A stretch of 64,000 nucleotides of DNA. Origin: Kitasatospora papulosa (lineage in GTDB: Bacteria > Actinomycetota > Actinomycetes > Streptomycetales > Streptomycetaceae). The stretch lies in contig NZ_JNYQ01000004.1 of assembly GCF_000717245.1 (NCBI RefSeq), positions 620,001-684,000 of the forward strand. The letters are read 5' to 3'. Both the position numbers and the translations under genes were made by a program. The notes under the pieces are model-generated. The model was not told the DNA's origin. It was given only the letters and a program-made list of their open reading frames with translations, and searched no databases. Positions 42,634 through 53,180 of this stretch are shown here, one piece after another (positions within the stretch are counted from its first letter, which is position 1; each line of letters opens with the position of its first letter).

Positions 42634-43905
42634 TCAGGCGGCGGAGCCCGCCGTCCACTCCGACCAGCTCATATTCCAGCCGTTGAGGCCGTTGTCGGGA
42701 GCGATGGTCTTGTCGGGGCTGTTCTTGACGATGACCAGGTCACCGATCAGGGAGTTGTCGTAGAACCAGGCGGCCGGCGTGTTGGCGTCGCCGGCGCCCT
42801 TCGTGTCGGAGAGGCCGACGCAGCCGTGGCTGGTGTTCGCGCTGCCGAAGATCGACTTCGCGCCCCAGTAGTTGCCGTGGATGAAGGTGCCCGACGTGGA
42901 CAGCCGCATGGCGTGCGGCACGTCCTTGATGTCGTACTCGCCCTTGCCGTCGTCGTCCGTGAAGCCGACCGTCGAACCGTCCATGCGGGTCTCCTTGAAC
43001 TTCTCGGAGATCACCATCTGGCCGTTGTACGTCGGGTTGTCGGAGGATCCGGAGGAGATCGGGATGGTCTTGACGGTCTTGCCGTCCCGGGTGACGGTCA
43101 TCGTGTGCGCCTTGGCGTCCACGGTGGAGACCTGGTTGCGGCCGACCTTGAAGGTCACCGTCTTCTGCTGGACACCGACGACGCCGTCGGCGCCCTCGAC
43201 GCCGTCGAGGGACAGCTTCAGGGTGACGGTGGAGCCGCCCTGCCAGTAGTCCTCGGGGCGCAGGTCCAGACGCTGGTTGTTGAACCAGTGCCCGACGACC
43301 TCCTGGCCGCTGCTCGACGTGACCTTGATGCCGTCCTGGACGGCCTTCCGGTTGGTGATCGCCTTGTTGAAGTTGATCGAGACCGGCATCCCGACGCCGA
43401 CGGTGGAACCGTCCTCGGGCGTGAAGTTCCCGATGAAGCTGTTCTCGGGCGAGACCGTGGTGAAGGAGCTGTTGGCGTGCGCCTGACGGTCCTTGGAGTC
43501 GGCCGCCGTGGCGCTGATCTTGTACGTCGTCGAGCGCTCGAGCTGACCGCTGGGCTTCCAGCTGGAGCCGTCGGCCGCGAGGCTGCCCTCGACCGCGTCA
43601 CCTTCGGCCGTGGTCATGGTGACCTCGGTCAGCTTGCCCTTGGCGACGGTGACGATCGCGGCGTTGTTGATGCTCGCGTTGGTCGCGCCGTTCTTCGGCG
43701 CGATCGTTATCTGCGCCTCGGAGGTGTCCTTGGCGGCCGCCTCGTCCACCTGCGACTGTGACGTCTTCGAGCTGTCGGTGCTCGCGCCCGTGTTCGTACC
43801 GCCGTCGTCGCTGCAGGCAGAAAGCACCAGAACGCCGCCGAGCAGTGCGGACGCGGCCATGAGGCCCCTGCGCCGCTTGCTGTCCGTCATCACACGCTTC
43901 TCCAT
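42634..43905 (-). CDS. L,D-transpeptidase lipoprotein
   Basis: A 423-residue lipoprotein. The lipobox LVLSAC follows a basic start and hydrophobic stretch. Two Ig-like domains (about 60-260) precede a YkuD catalytic domain in which GTFIHGNYWG and ANTSHGCVGLSD carry the catalytic His and Cys. It should form 3-3 cross-links in peptidoglycan or attach proteins outside the membrane. The start at 43905 is used; MTDSK at 43890 has a better GGAGAAG site and may be the true start. Confidence 0.93.
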   Translation of the reverse strand: MEKRVMTDSKRRRGLMAASALLGGVLVLSACSDDGGTNTGASTDSSKTSQSQVDEAAAKDTSEAQITIAPKNGATNASINNAAIVTVAKGKLTEVTMTTAEGDAVEGSLAADGSSWKPSGQLERSTTYKISATAADSKDRQAHANSSFTTVSPENSFIGNFTPEDGSTVGVGMPVSINFNKAITNRKAVQDGIKVTSSSGQEVVGHWFNNQRLDLRPEDYWQGGSTVTLKLSLDGVEGADGVVGVQQKTVTFKVGRNQVSTVDAKAHTMTVTRDGKTVKTIPISSGSSDNPTYNGQMVISEKFKETRMDGSTVGFTDDDGKGEYDIKDVPHAMRLSTSGTFIHGNYWGAKSIFGSANTSHGCVGLSDTKGAGDANTPAAWFYDNSLIGDLVIVKNSPDKTIAPDNGLNGWNMSWSEWTAGSAA

Positions 43906-44086
43906 CGTTGCCGATTCCCCAAGATCCCCGGACAGGGTCGCCCGACGGCGACTCCCCGTCAATGTTCCAAGAACACCGCGACCGGGTCTTCCGTTCCACA
44001 TCCGGCAAGGATGTGGGGAACACCACTCATCGACGCACCCGGGGCCGCGGCGGTTCCCGCCACCTCCGAGGAGTGCCTTCCGGGCC

Positions 44087-44491
44087 TCAGCGTTCCGTGC
44101 GCCCGCCACCTTCTTCGTCGTCGGTCTCATTGTCCTCGATCCCGTAGTACTCCTGGTCCCCGTCCTCTCCGGCGGCCCAGTCCTCGGCGTCGGGGTCGTA
44201 GTCGATCGTCTCGCTGCTCCAGGAGGCCTGTGCGAGCGCGACACCGGGCACCTGGCCGACCAGGTCGAACGGGTCGATCAGCGAGGCGAGGGCCTCCGCT
44301 GCGTCTTCCCTGACGGCCTCCTCGGCATGCGTGCGTTCCTCGGGGGACTCGTCGGCGGGTGTGCTGCCGGGGGCGGTGAAATCGGCGGCGATGCTCTCCA
44401 GTGCCGTGCCGGTGAGGGCGTCCGCGTCGCTGATCTCCAGCACCATCTCCACGCGAAGCCGAACAAATGAGGGTGTCTCCGAAGTGCTCAT
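44087..44491 (-). CDS. Acidic protein of unknown function
   Basis: A 134-residue strongly acidic soluble protein (VRLRVEMVLEISDADALTGT; tail YYGIEDNETDDEEGGG). No motif is recognised, although it is probably conserved among streptomycetes. It stands alone between the transpeptidase and the LAXTG protein. Confidence 0.6.
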   Translation of the reverse strand: MSTSETPSFVRLRVEMVLEISDADALTGTALESIAADFTAPGSTPADESPEERTHAEEAVREDAAEALASLIDPFDLVGQVPGVALAQASWSSETIDYDPDAEDWAAGEDGDQEYYGIEDNETDDEEGGGRTER

Positions 44492-44599
44492 ACGCCGGAG
44501 CGTAAGGCCCCCCGCACCTGCGACTTTCCTCCGACCCGCTGCTTTGCTTAGCATCGGCCCGCAGGGCTAACTGATGGTTGTCGCAAGGGGATCGATTCT

Positions 44600-44932
44600 G
44601 TGTCCATGGCTCGTCGCACGCTGCTGACCACCACGGCGGCAGGCACCCTGCTCTGTGCTCTCTGGTTCGTACCCTCCGCCAACGCGACCGGCGGGACAGA
44701 GACGCGGAGCGGTTCCACCGGCTCGTCCGCCGCTTCCTCCACCGTCTCCTCCGGTGAGGTCCGACAGGCCTCCGTCACCGGGGAGTTGAGCACCGGGGAC
44801 AGGCTGGCCGACACCGGGGCGGGCGTCGACACGACGCCCTATCTGATCGGCGGCACGCTCTCCCTGTGCGTCGGCGCGGGATTCGTCGCGTACTCGGTAC
44901 GCCGGGGCGGCACGCTGAGCACCGGCCTCTGA
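44600..44932 (+). CDS. Small LAXTG sortase-anchored surface protein
   Basis: A 110-residue exported protein. A signal peptide (MARRTLLTTTAAGTLLCALW) is followed by a Ser/Thr/Gly-rich middle, then LADTG at about residues 80-84, a hydrophobic helix (TTPYLIGGTLSLCVGAGFVA) and the basic tail RRGG. LAXTG is the motif used by class E sortases for chaplins and other streptomycete surface proteins, so covalent attachment to the wall is likely. The GTG at 44600 has an AAGGGG site; the ATG at 44606 is possible. The mature region is short, so it could be a structural or stalk protein. Confidence 0.78.
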   Translation: MSMARRTLLTTTAAGTLLCALWFVPSANATGGTETRSGSTGSSAASSTVSSGEVRQASVTGELSTGDRLADTGAGVDTTPYLIGGTLSLCVGAGFVAYSVRRGGTLSTGL

Positions 44933-44939
44933 GAGGTAG

Positions 44940-44977
44940 GTGAGGGCTGCCGCACCCCGGGGTGCGGCAGCCCTCAC
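44940..44977. terminator. Bidirectional terminator before hutH end
   Basis: Perfect 19+19 bp inverted repeat with no spacer, between the LAXTG gene and the opposing hutH stop. Confidence 0.9.
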
Positions 44978-44987
44978 GTGTACGGGG

Positions 44988-46541
44988 TCAGTCCAGTGGG
45001 CCGGTCACCGCTTCCACGGCCCCGACGAGCCCGCCCTCCCGTACGAACGCCTCGGCGGCGGCCAGGTCCGGCGCGAGGAAACGGTCCGGCCCGGGTCCCT
45101 GGACACCGGCGGCCCGCAGCGCCTCGATGACGGCCAGCGTGGCGGGCGCGGGGCTCAGGCCCTCCGCGATCCGCAGCTCGACGGCGCGCGTGGCGGCGTA
45201 CAGCTCGACGGCCACGATCCGCGCGAGGCCGGTGACGGCGGTACGGAGCTTGCGCGCGGCCGACCACCCCATGGACACGTGGTCCTCCTGCATCGCGGAG
45301 GACGGGATCGAGTCGACGGAGGCCGGGACCGCGAGCCGCTTCAGCTCGCTGACCAGGGCGGCCTGCGTGTACTGGGCGATCATCAGCCCCGAGTCGACCC
45401 CGGCGTCGTCGGCGAGGAACGGCGGCAGCCCGTGCGAGCGGTTCTTGTCCAGCAGGCGGTCCGTGCGGCGCTCGGTGATGGACCCGAGGTCGGCGGCGAC
45501 GATCGCCAGGAAGTCGAGGACGTACGCGACGGGGGCGCCGTGGAAGTTGCCGTTGGACTCCACCCGTCCCTCCGCGGGCAGGACGACGGGGTTGTCGACC
45601 GCCGAGGCCAGCTCGCGGTCCGCGACGAGCCGCCCGTGGGCGAGGGTGTCGCGCCCGGCGCCGTTGACCTGCGGCGCACAGCGCACGGAGTAGGCGTCCT
45701 GGACGCGGGGGGCGACGTCCTGGTGGTGGCCGGTGAGGCCGGACCCTTCGAGCACCCGCAGCATGTTGCCGGCCGAGACGCCCTGGCCGGGGTGCGGACG
45801 GATGGCGTGCAGCTCCGGGGCGAGGACCCGGTCCGTGCCCAGGAGTGCCTCCAGGGAGAGGGCGGCGGTGATGTCGGCGCCGGTGTAGAGGTTCTTCAGG
45901 TCGGCGAGGGCCATCACGAGCATGCCCAGCATGCCGTCGGTGCCGTTGAGGAGGGCGAGGCCCTCCTTCTCGCGCAGTTCGACGGGCGTGATGCCGTGCT
46001 CGGCGAGGAGCTCTCCGGCCGGCCGCACGGTGCCGTCGGGGCCCTCCGCCTCTCCCTCGCCCATGAGGGTCAGGGCGCAGTGCGACAGCGGGGCGAGGTC
46101 GCCGGAGCAGCCGAGCGATCCGTATTCGTGGACGACCGGGGTGATGCCCGCGTTGAGCACGTCGGCCATGGTCTGCGCGACCTCGGGGCGTACGCCGGTG
46201 TGGCCGGAGGCGAGCGTCTTCAGCCGCAGGAACATCAGCGCGCGGACGACCTCGCGCTCGACGTGGGGGCCCATGCCCGCCGCGTGCGAGCGGACGATGT
46301 TGCGCTGCAGCTGCGCCCGCAGACCGGGGCTGATGTGCCGGGCGGCGAGGGCGCCGAAGCCGGTGGAGACGCCGTAGACCGGCTCGGGCTTGGCGGCGAG
46401 GGCGTCGACGATCTCCCGTGCGGCGGCCAGGGCCTCCACGGCGGCCGCGGAGAGCTCGACCCGGGCGCCCTGGCGGGCCACGGCGACGACGTCCTCGGCG
46501 GTGGTACCGGCCGTCCCCACCACGACTGTGTGCATATCCAT
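44988..46541 (-). CDS. hutH: Histidine ammonia-lyase
   Basis: A 517-residue enzyme that removes ammonia from histidine to give urocanate. The MIO cofactor tripeptide lies in GSLGCSGDLAPLSH; it is Cys-Ser-Gly where most HALs have Ala-Ser-Gly, a form I recall for streptomycete HutH. Substrate-site Tyr and the QVNGAGRD and QEDHVSMG segments are present. The start MDMHTVVVG at 46541 matches known homologues. It is single, with no other hut gene adjacent. Confidence 0.97.
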   Translation of the reverse strand: MDMHTVVVGTAGTTAEDVVAVARQGARVELSAAAVEALAAAREIVDALAAKPEPVYGVSTGFGALAARHISPGLRAQLQRNIVRSHAAGMGPHVEREVVRALMFLRLKTLASGHTGVRPEVAQTMADVLNAGITPVVHEYGSLGCSGDLAPLSHCALTLMGEGEAEGPDGTVRPAGELLAEHGITPVELREKEGLALLNGTDGMLGMLVMALADLKNLYTGADITAALSLEALLGTDRVLAPELHAIRPHPGQGVSAGNMLRVLEGSGLTGHHQDVAPRVQDAYSVRCAPQVNGAGRDTLAHGRLVADRELASAVDNPVVLPAEGRVESNGNFHGAPVAYVLDFLAIVAADLGSITERRTDRLLDKNRSHGLPPFLADDAGVDSGLMIAQYTQAALVSELKRLAVPASVDSIPSSAMQEDHVSMGWSAARKLRTAVTGLARIVAVELYAATRAVELRIAEGLSPAPATLAVIEALRAAGVQGPGPDRFLAPDLAAAEAFVREGGLVGAVEAVTGPLD

Positions 46542-46599
46542 ATTCAGAACCCTACGGACTGAAACCCAACATGTCACCAGTGGTCGCGCGCTCGGCCCC

Positions 46600-47766
46600 T
46601 TACCGGTCGCCGCCGGGCGGATTGCCCCGCAGCCTGCGGCGGTCGTGGGGGGACCGGGGCGGGGAGTCGGCGAGCCGGATCACGTCACCGTCGCGCCCCG
46701 CGACCACGGGCCTCCGCGAGTGCGCCGCCTTCGCCTGGTACTGCGCGGCGTCCGCCAGCCGGAAGAGCCTGCGCGCCGACCGGACGGGGCCGATGTCGTC
46801 GCCCGTGGAGGCGACCCCGCAGGCGACGCCGTCGCCGAGCTCCAGGGAGACGGCGCGGGCGCACAGTTCCTCGGACACCCGGACGACGTCGTCCGCCGGG
46901 GGCCCCAGGGCCAGCAGGCAGAACTCGTCACCGCCCAGACGCGCGGACAGCGCGCCGGGAAGCATTGCGCCGCAGAGGGAGAGCACCGAGCCGAAACGTT
47001 CCAGCAGCCGGTCGCCGACCGCGTGGCCGTGCGTGTCGTTGACCGCCTTGAGGCCGTTCAGATCGCAGACGACCAGGCTGACCACGGCCCCCTCGGTGCG
47101 GTGCAGGTCCACCGCCTCGTCGAGCCGGAGATCGACGGCCCGGCGGTTCGCGAGGCCGGTCAGCGGGTCCGTGAAGGCCAGCTTGCGGACCTCCTCCAGC
47201 CGCTCGGTCTGCGCGATGCCCGCCGCGACGACCGCGGCGAGGACGGTCGCGAAGTCCGCGTCGTCGCGGCCGAACACCGGAGCCCCGGCCGGCCGGGCGA
47301 CGTACAGCTCCCCCCAGGCGCGGCCGTGCAGCACGATCGGCGCCACCACGCAGCAGCCCCGGCCGCGCCGGCGCAGCGCGGCGACCCGCTGGTGGCAGTA
47401 GGGGCGGGCGCCCCGGGCGGGCGCACCGGCGGCCGGGGCGCCGTCGGCGGTCTCCACCCACGCGTCGGGCTCGCCACCCCCCGCCCACCGCTCGTGGAGG
47501 AACTCGGTGATCTCAGGGAACTGGTGCACGGGGTAGGCCTCGCACTCGGGGAACTCCTCCTCCCCCTCGGCCCGCTCCCCCGCGTTCACCAGCACGCGCA
47601 GCCTGCCACGGTCCCGCTCCCACACGGAGAGGGCGGCGAAGCTGCCTCCCAGCGCCTCGCACGCCCCCAGCGCCGCGGCGTGCCAGGACTCGCGCGGGGT
47701 GTGGGCCGCCGCCATCGTCTGTGCCAGCGCAACCACGGCGCGCAGCCGCGCATCATCACCGCCCAT
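46600..47766 (-). CDS. GAF-GGDEF diguanylate cyclase
   Basis: A 388-residue protein with an N-terminal GAF-like sensor (about 10-190) and a GGDEF domain whose active site RLGGDEFCLL is intact, so it should make c-di-GMP from GTP. The product-feedback RxxD I-site expected five residues before GGDEF reads LPGA, so feedback inhibition is probably lost. In Streptomyces a GAF-GGDEF protein called CdgE sits beside hutH, and this is likely its counterpart. c-di-GMP restrains sporulation through BldD. Confidence 0.9.
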   Translation of the reverse strand: MGGDDARLRAVVALAQTMAAAHTPRESWHAAALGACEALGGSFAALSVWERDRGRLRVLVNAGERAEGEEEFPECEAYPVHQFPEITEFLHERWAGGGEPDAWVETADGAPAAGAPARGARPYCHQRVAALRRRGRGCCVVAPIVLHGRAWGELYVARPAGAPVFGRDDADFATVLAAVVAAGIAQTERLEEVRKLAFTDPLTGLANRRAVDLRLDEAVDLHRTEGAVVSLVVCDLNGLKAVNDTHGHAVGDRLLERFGSVLSLCGAMLPGALSARLGGDEFCLLALGPPADDVVRVSEELCARAVSLELGDGVACGVASTGDDIGPVRSARRLFRLADAAQYQAKAAHSRRPVVAGRDGDVIRLADSPPRSPHDRRRLRGNPPGGDR

Positions 47767-47839
47767 CGCCCCAGCTTAGGTAGGTTCACGATGATTTGAT
47801 CAGTCGGCGGCGCTGATGATCTTCAAAAGCCTCCCCGGC

Positions 47840-48652
47840 TCACTCGCCGGGCCAGCTGGGCTTCCGCTTCTCGTTGAACGCGGCGACGCCCTCGGCCCGG
47901 TCGCCGGAGAAGGCCACGGACCGCCAGGCGGCGTCCTCCACCTCGAGACCGGCCCGCAGGTCCAGCCCCTGCCCCAGCCGCAGCGCCCGCTTGGCGGCCC
48001 GCAGCCCCACCGGCGAGTTCGCCGCGATACGGGCGCCGAGCGCCAGCGCCTCCTCCCGGTCCCGGCCCGCGTCGACCAGTTCGTCGACCAGGCCCAGCTC
48101 ACGCGCCTCGGCCGCCTCCACCCGCCGCGCGCTGAAGACCAGCTCGGCGGCGCGCGCCGCGCCCACCCGGCGGGGCAGCAGCTGCGTACCGCCGCCGCCG
48201 GGGATGACGCCGACGGACACCTCGGGCAGGCCCACCACGGCCGTACGGTCCGCCACGATCACGTCGCAGGCCAGCGCGAGCTCGAAGCCGCCGCCGAGGG
48301 CGTAGCCGTGCACGGCGGCGACGACCGGCATGGGCAGCTCCAGCACACCGGTGTACGCCGCCCTGGCCGTGGGCCGCTGCCGGACGAGCTCGGCGTCGGT
48401 GAACGAGTTCCGCTCCTTGAGGTCCGCGCCCACGCAGAAGGCCCGCTCGTGACTGGAGGTGAGGACGGTCGCCCGCACCCCTTGATCGGCACCGAGCGCG
48501 GCACAGGCCTCGGCGATCGCGACCGCCATCGCGCTGCTCACGGCGTTCATCGCCTTCGGACGGTCGAGCACCAGCTCGGCCACGTGCTCCTGGCCCTCGT
48601 GGCGGCGTACGACGACGAACTCCCCGAACCTCTGCTCGGACGTGACACCCAT
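47840..48652 (-). CDS. Enoyl-CoA hydratase/isomerase
   Basis: A 270-residue crotonase-fold enzyme. The oxyanion-hole regions are SSHERAFCVGADLKERNSF and VAAVHGYALGGGFELALACD, and the catalytic-side PEVSVGVIPGGGGTQLLPR keeps the second Glu region. It should hydrate trans-2-enoyl-CoA in fatty-acid or branched-chain degradation. A TAACG-AG-CGTTA dyad lies 18 bp before its start. It is downstream of cya by 97 bp. Confidence 0.9.
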   Translation of the reverse strand: MGVTSEQRFGEFVVVRRHEGQEHVAELVLDRPKAMNAVSSAMAVAIAEACAALGADQGVRATVLTSSHERAFCVGADLKERNSFTDAELVRQRPTARAAYTGVLELPMPVVAAVHGYALGGGFELALACDVIVADRTAVVGLPEVSVGVIPGGGGTQLLPRRVGAARAAELVFSARRVEAAEARELGLVDELVDAGRDREEALALGARIAANSPVGLRAAKRALRLGQGLDLRAGLEVEDAAWRSVAFSGDRAEGVAAFNEKRKPSWPGE

Positions 48653-48669
48653 GACTGCACCCCTCCGGT

Positions 48670-48681
48670 TAACGAGCGTTA
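48670..48681. promoter_or_regulatory. TAACG-AG-CGTTA operator
   Basis: A perfect 5-2-5 inverted repeat, imperfectly extended to GGTTAACG and CGTTACC, immediately upstream of the enoyl-CoA hydratase. AACGNNCGTT-like sites are a common shape for TetR-type lipid-catabolism repressors. Confidence 0.45.
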
Positions 48682-48749
48682 CCGGGATCCTAGGCGGGGG
48701 CGCGGCGGGCCGGTCCGTCGCGGGCGCACTCCGCCCGCACCCGCACGGG

Positions 48750-49940
48750 TCAGGAGGACGGCTTGCCCCGCCTGGCCAGCAGCCATGGCTCGACCACGCC
48801 CAGCCCTCGCACCGGCCGCTGCCACATCGGCTGCAGCCCGAAGCGGTACGAGGGCGGCGCGGGCTCCTCGCCCGGGCCGCGGCCCTCCTTCTCCGCCAGC
48901 CGGGCCCGCTCGGCGGCCGCCGCGGTCTCCTCGGCCTCGGAGGCGGGGGCGTCGCCGTGCTTGATGAGCTCGGCGGCGAAGGCTCCGTCGACCAGGACGG
49001 CGTCCTTCGGCGCTATCGACGTGAGCCGGCTGGCCAGGTTCACCGTCGTGCCGAACACGTCGCCCATGCGCGTGGTGACCGTGCCGAACGCGATGCCGAC
49101 CCGCAGCGCGGGCATCGTCGTGTCCTGGGACATCGCCTCGACCAGCCGCAGCGCTATCTCGCCGGCCGTGCCCGCGTCGTCCGCGGCGAAGAGGACCTCG
49201 TCGCCCAGGGTCTTGATGAGCCGTCCGCCGTGCGCGGCGACCAGGTCCGCCGAGGTGGTCTCGAAGGACTCGACCAGTTCGCCGAGCTCCTCCTCCTCCA
49301 GGCGTCTGGTCAGCCGGGTGAAGCCGACCAGGTCGGCGAAGCCCACGGCGAGCCGGCGGTCGACCATCTCCTCGTCGTCCGCCGCCTGCACGACCCGGCC
49401 CGTGGCCGCGGCGAGCTGGCGCCGCCACACGTAGACCAGGAACTCCTGCAGCTCGGGCAGGAGCAGCTCGATCAGCGGATAGGTGACCTCGGTCCGGGTC
49501 ATGCCGGGCTCGGGGGGCTCGGTCAGCCCTTCCAGGAAGGAGTCGATCTGCCACTCGGCGAGCCGGGCGGTCGTCTGCCCCGTCGACCGGGCCACCTGGA
49601 TCGCCATCGGCTCGCTGAGCAGCCCCGCCTCCACGAGACCGGCCAGCCGGCGCAGCGCCAGGACGTCGGCCTCGGTGAGCGCCTTGGCCTGCCCGATGTC
49701 CGCGAAGCCCATGGCCCGCCAGAACCGGGAGGCCAGGTCCATGGAGACCCCGGCGGTCCGGGCCGCCTGGAACGGCGTGTAGCGGCGGTCGGCCCCCAGG
49801 ATCAGGGACTCCAGCCGGATGGCGAGCGGGTCGTCGGTGGGTTCGGCCGTGTGGTCGACCTCGTGATGCGGTGTCGAGTGGACGGACGGTCCCGACGAGG
49901 GCTCCGCGCCGTCGTCGGAGTTCGTGTCGTCGACGGTCAC
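48750..49940 (-). CDS. cya: Class III adenylate cyclase
   Basis: A 396-residue cytosolic cyclase. An N-terminal helical region (about 40-175; ADRRYTPFQAARTAGVSMDL) resembles a helix-turn-helix sensor. The catalytic domain shows the metal Asp in VGFADLVGFTRL, the LIKTLGDEVLFA segment with the second Asp, and GTTVNLASRL with the transition-state Asn and Arg. It makes cAMP, needed for normal spore germination in S. coelicolor. The C-terminal 60 residues are Ala/Glu-rich and end in a conserved WQRPVRGLGVVEPWLL. Confidence 0.93.
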   Translation of the reverse strand: MTVDDTNSDDGAEPSSGPSVHSTPHHEVDHTAEPTDDPLAIRLESLILGADRRYTPFQAARTAGVSMDLASRFWRAMGFADIGQAKALTEADVLALRRLAGLVEAGLLSEPMAIQVARSTGQTTARLAEWQIDSFLEGLTEPPEPGMTRTEVTYPLIELLLPELQEFLVYVWRRQLAAATGRVVQAADDEEMVDRRLAVGFADLVGFTRLTRRLEEEELGELVESFETTSADLVAAHGGRLIKTLGDEVLFAADDAGTAGEIALRLVEAMSQDTTMPALRVGIAFGTVTTRMGDVFGTTVNLASRLTSIAPKDAVLVDGAFAAELIKHGDAPASEAEETAAAAERARLAEKEGRGPGEEPAPPSYRFGLQPMWQRPVRGLGVVEPWLLARRGKPSS

Positions 49941-50091
49941 CGGCCGCCTCCTGCCCGTTCCCTGCGCACTGCCCTGCCGATCTGTCGCTGGATCGCCTCA
50001 ACGATACGGCAGGTGTGCCGTGGCTCACGTCCACGGTGGCACGGATCCGGATACCTCGTGCGCGACATCACCCGTATGTGCGGGACGCCGG

Positions 50092-50961
50092 TCAGGTGAG
50101 GCCTCCCCGCTCCCCGCGCAGGTGGACGATGTCGCCGGCCGACACGGGCTCCTGGATCCCGTCGCCCGTGGCCAGCACGAGCCGCCCGTCGCCGTCGATC
50201 GCGACGGCCTCGCCGACGACGGACCGGTCGCCGGGCAGCTCGGCCCGGACCGTCCGGTCGAGGGTGGCGCAGCCCGCCGCGTAGGCCGCCTGGAGCCCGC
50301 TCTCCGCCGCGTCCCCGTTCGCGTCACGCCATCGCGCGTACCACTGTTCGAGTGACCGCAGGACGGCCCTGAGCAGGGTCTCGCGGTCGGTGGAGACGGC
50401 ACCGGCGAGCGCCAGGGACCCCGCGTGGGGGGCGGGGAGCTCGGCCGCGCGCAGCGACACGTTGAGGCCGATGCCGATGACGACGCCCTCCCCGGCGCGT
50501 TCGGCGAGGATGCCGCCGGTCTTGCGTTCCGTGCCGCCGATCGTCACGAGCAGGTCGTTGGGCCATTTGAGTGCCATGTCGACGCCCGCCGACTGCGCGA
50601 GGCCCGTGGCGGCGGCCACCCCCGCGAGCAGCGGCAGCCACCCCCACCGCTCGACGGGCACGCCCCCGGGGTTCAGGTAGACGGAGAGGAACAGGCCCGA
50701 ACGCGGCGGCGCCGTCCAGCTCCGGTCGAGCCGCCCGCGGCCCGCGGTCTGCTCCTCGGCGACGAGGACCGTGCCCTCGGCCAGTCCGCCCCCGGCCGCC
50801 CGTACGGCGAGGTCGGAGTTGGTGGAGCCGGTCGCGTCCACGACGTCCAGCGAGGTCCACAGACCGTCGGGCCTCAGCAGCCCTCGGCGCAGCGCAGCGA
50901 CGTTCAGGGGCGGCCTGTCGAGGTCCGACCAGCGGTTGTGCGGCGCATCGGGAGGTGTCAT
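50092..50961 (-). CDS. birA: Biotin-[acetyl-CoA-carboxylase] ligase
   Basis: A 289-residue biotin protein ligase without the DNA-binding domain of E. coli BirA. The biotin/ATP loop is GRGRLDRSWTAP, the catalytic lysine region ALKWPNDLLV, and the C-terminal SH3-like cap ends VSAGDIVHLRGE. It activates biotin and attaches it to the Lys of acyl-CoA carboxylase alpha chains such as the one at 54.6 kb. It is divergent from pccB, whose product works with that alpha chain. Confidence 0.95.
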   Translation of the reverse strand: MTPPDAPHNRWSDLDRPPLNVAALRRGLLRPDGLWTSLDVVDATGSTNSDLAVRAAGGGLAEGTVLVAEEQTAGRGRLDRSWTAPPRSGLFLSVYLNPGGVPVERWGWLPLLAGVAAATGLAQSAGVDMALKWPNDLLVTIGGTERKTGGILAERAGEGVVIGIGLNVSLRAAELPAPHAGSLALAGAVSTDRETLLRAVLRSLEQWYARWRDANGDAAESGLQAAYAAGCATLDRTVRAELPGDRSVVGEAVAIDGDGRLVLATGDGIQEPVSAGDIVHLRGERGGLT

Positions 50962-51145
50962 GCAACCCACATTAGGTGTGGCCAACGACGCACTGCCGAA
51001 CCGTATCCCCGCCGATACGCTACGGGTCAGTAGCAAACACCCGCCGACGAGCAGGTCGCCGTCGAGCACCTATCGGTCCAGCACCCGTAACGGATGCACC
51101 AGATGTACCAGCCGTCCCCGTGACCAGGCAGGGAGCCGCCACCCG

Positions 51146-52726
<1,581 letters not shown>

Positions 52727-52740
52727 CCACGGGAGCCACC

Positions 52741-52947
52741 ATGATCAAGGTCGTACGGGGCAATCCGACCCCGGAGGAGCTCGCCGCGGCCCTCGCCGTG
52801 GTCCAGGCACGCGCGGCGGCGGTGGCGGCGGTGCCGTCCGGGGCCCCGCTGCCGCCCGAACAGTGGTCGGACCCGGGGCGTATCGCCCGCAGGGGCGCGC
52901 TCCGGCCGGGGCCCCGGTCGTGGGCGCGGACGTACTGGCCCTCCTGA
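52741..52947 (+). CDS. accE: Acyl-CoA carboxylase epsilon subunit
   Basis: A 68-residue protein with the family start MIKVVRGNPTPEELAAALAV and the WARTYWP end. Epsilon subunits bind and stabilise the beta-alpha carboxylase of actinobacteria. It directly follows pccB with a GGGAGCC site, so it is translated from the same mRNA. Confidence 0.93.
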   Translation: MIKVVRGNPTPEELAAALAVVQARAAAVAAVPSGAPLPPEQWSDPGRIARRGALRPGPRSWARTYWPS

Positions 52948-52970
52948 CTCCGGGACCGGTGTGCGGCGCT

Positions 52971-52986
52971 TGAGTACGCGTACTCA
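52971..52986. promoter_or_regulatory. Perfect 16-bp palindrome TGAGTACGCGTACTCA
   Basis: Self-complementary over all 16 bases, between accE and a 42-residue membrane protein gene, ending 36 bp before the latter's ATG. This is the expected position of an operator at a promoter. Confidence 0.65.
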
Positions 52987-53022
52987 GGCGCCGCAGCCGT
53001 GTCCGGGAGCACCATCGGAACC

Positions 53023-53151
53023 ATGCTGTGGTCCGACCCCGAGAACAAGCCGCCGAAGGACCTGCGCGACGCCCAGGACATGATGCGCCGCGCGGGGCTG
53101 CTGCTGGCGCTGGCCATGGTCGTGGCGATGTTCGTGCTCGGCATCCGTTGA
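53023..53151 (+). CDS. 42-residue single-TM protein
   Basis: The frame reads MLWSDPENKPPKDLRDAQDM, then MRRAGLLLALAMVVAMFVLG and IR. The first half is polar and charged, the second a single membrane helix. It has its own operator-like palindrome upstream and lies 29 bp before the maf start, so it may be co-transcribed with maf. I recall a similar small gene here in other streptomycetes. The function is unknown. Confidence 0.6.
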   Translation: MLWSDPENKPPKDLRDAQDMMRRAGLLLALAMVVAMFVLGIR

Positions 53152-53180
53152 GCCGCCCGGGCGCGCCTACGATGGCGGGT

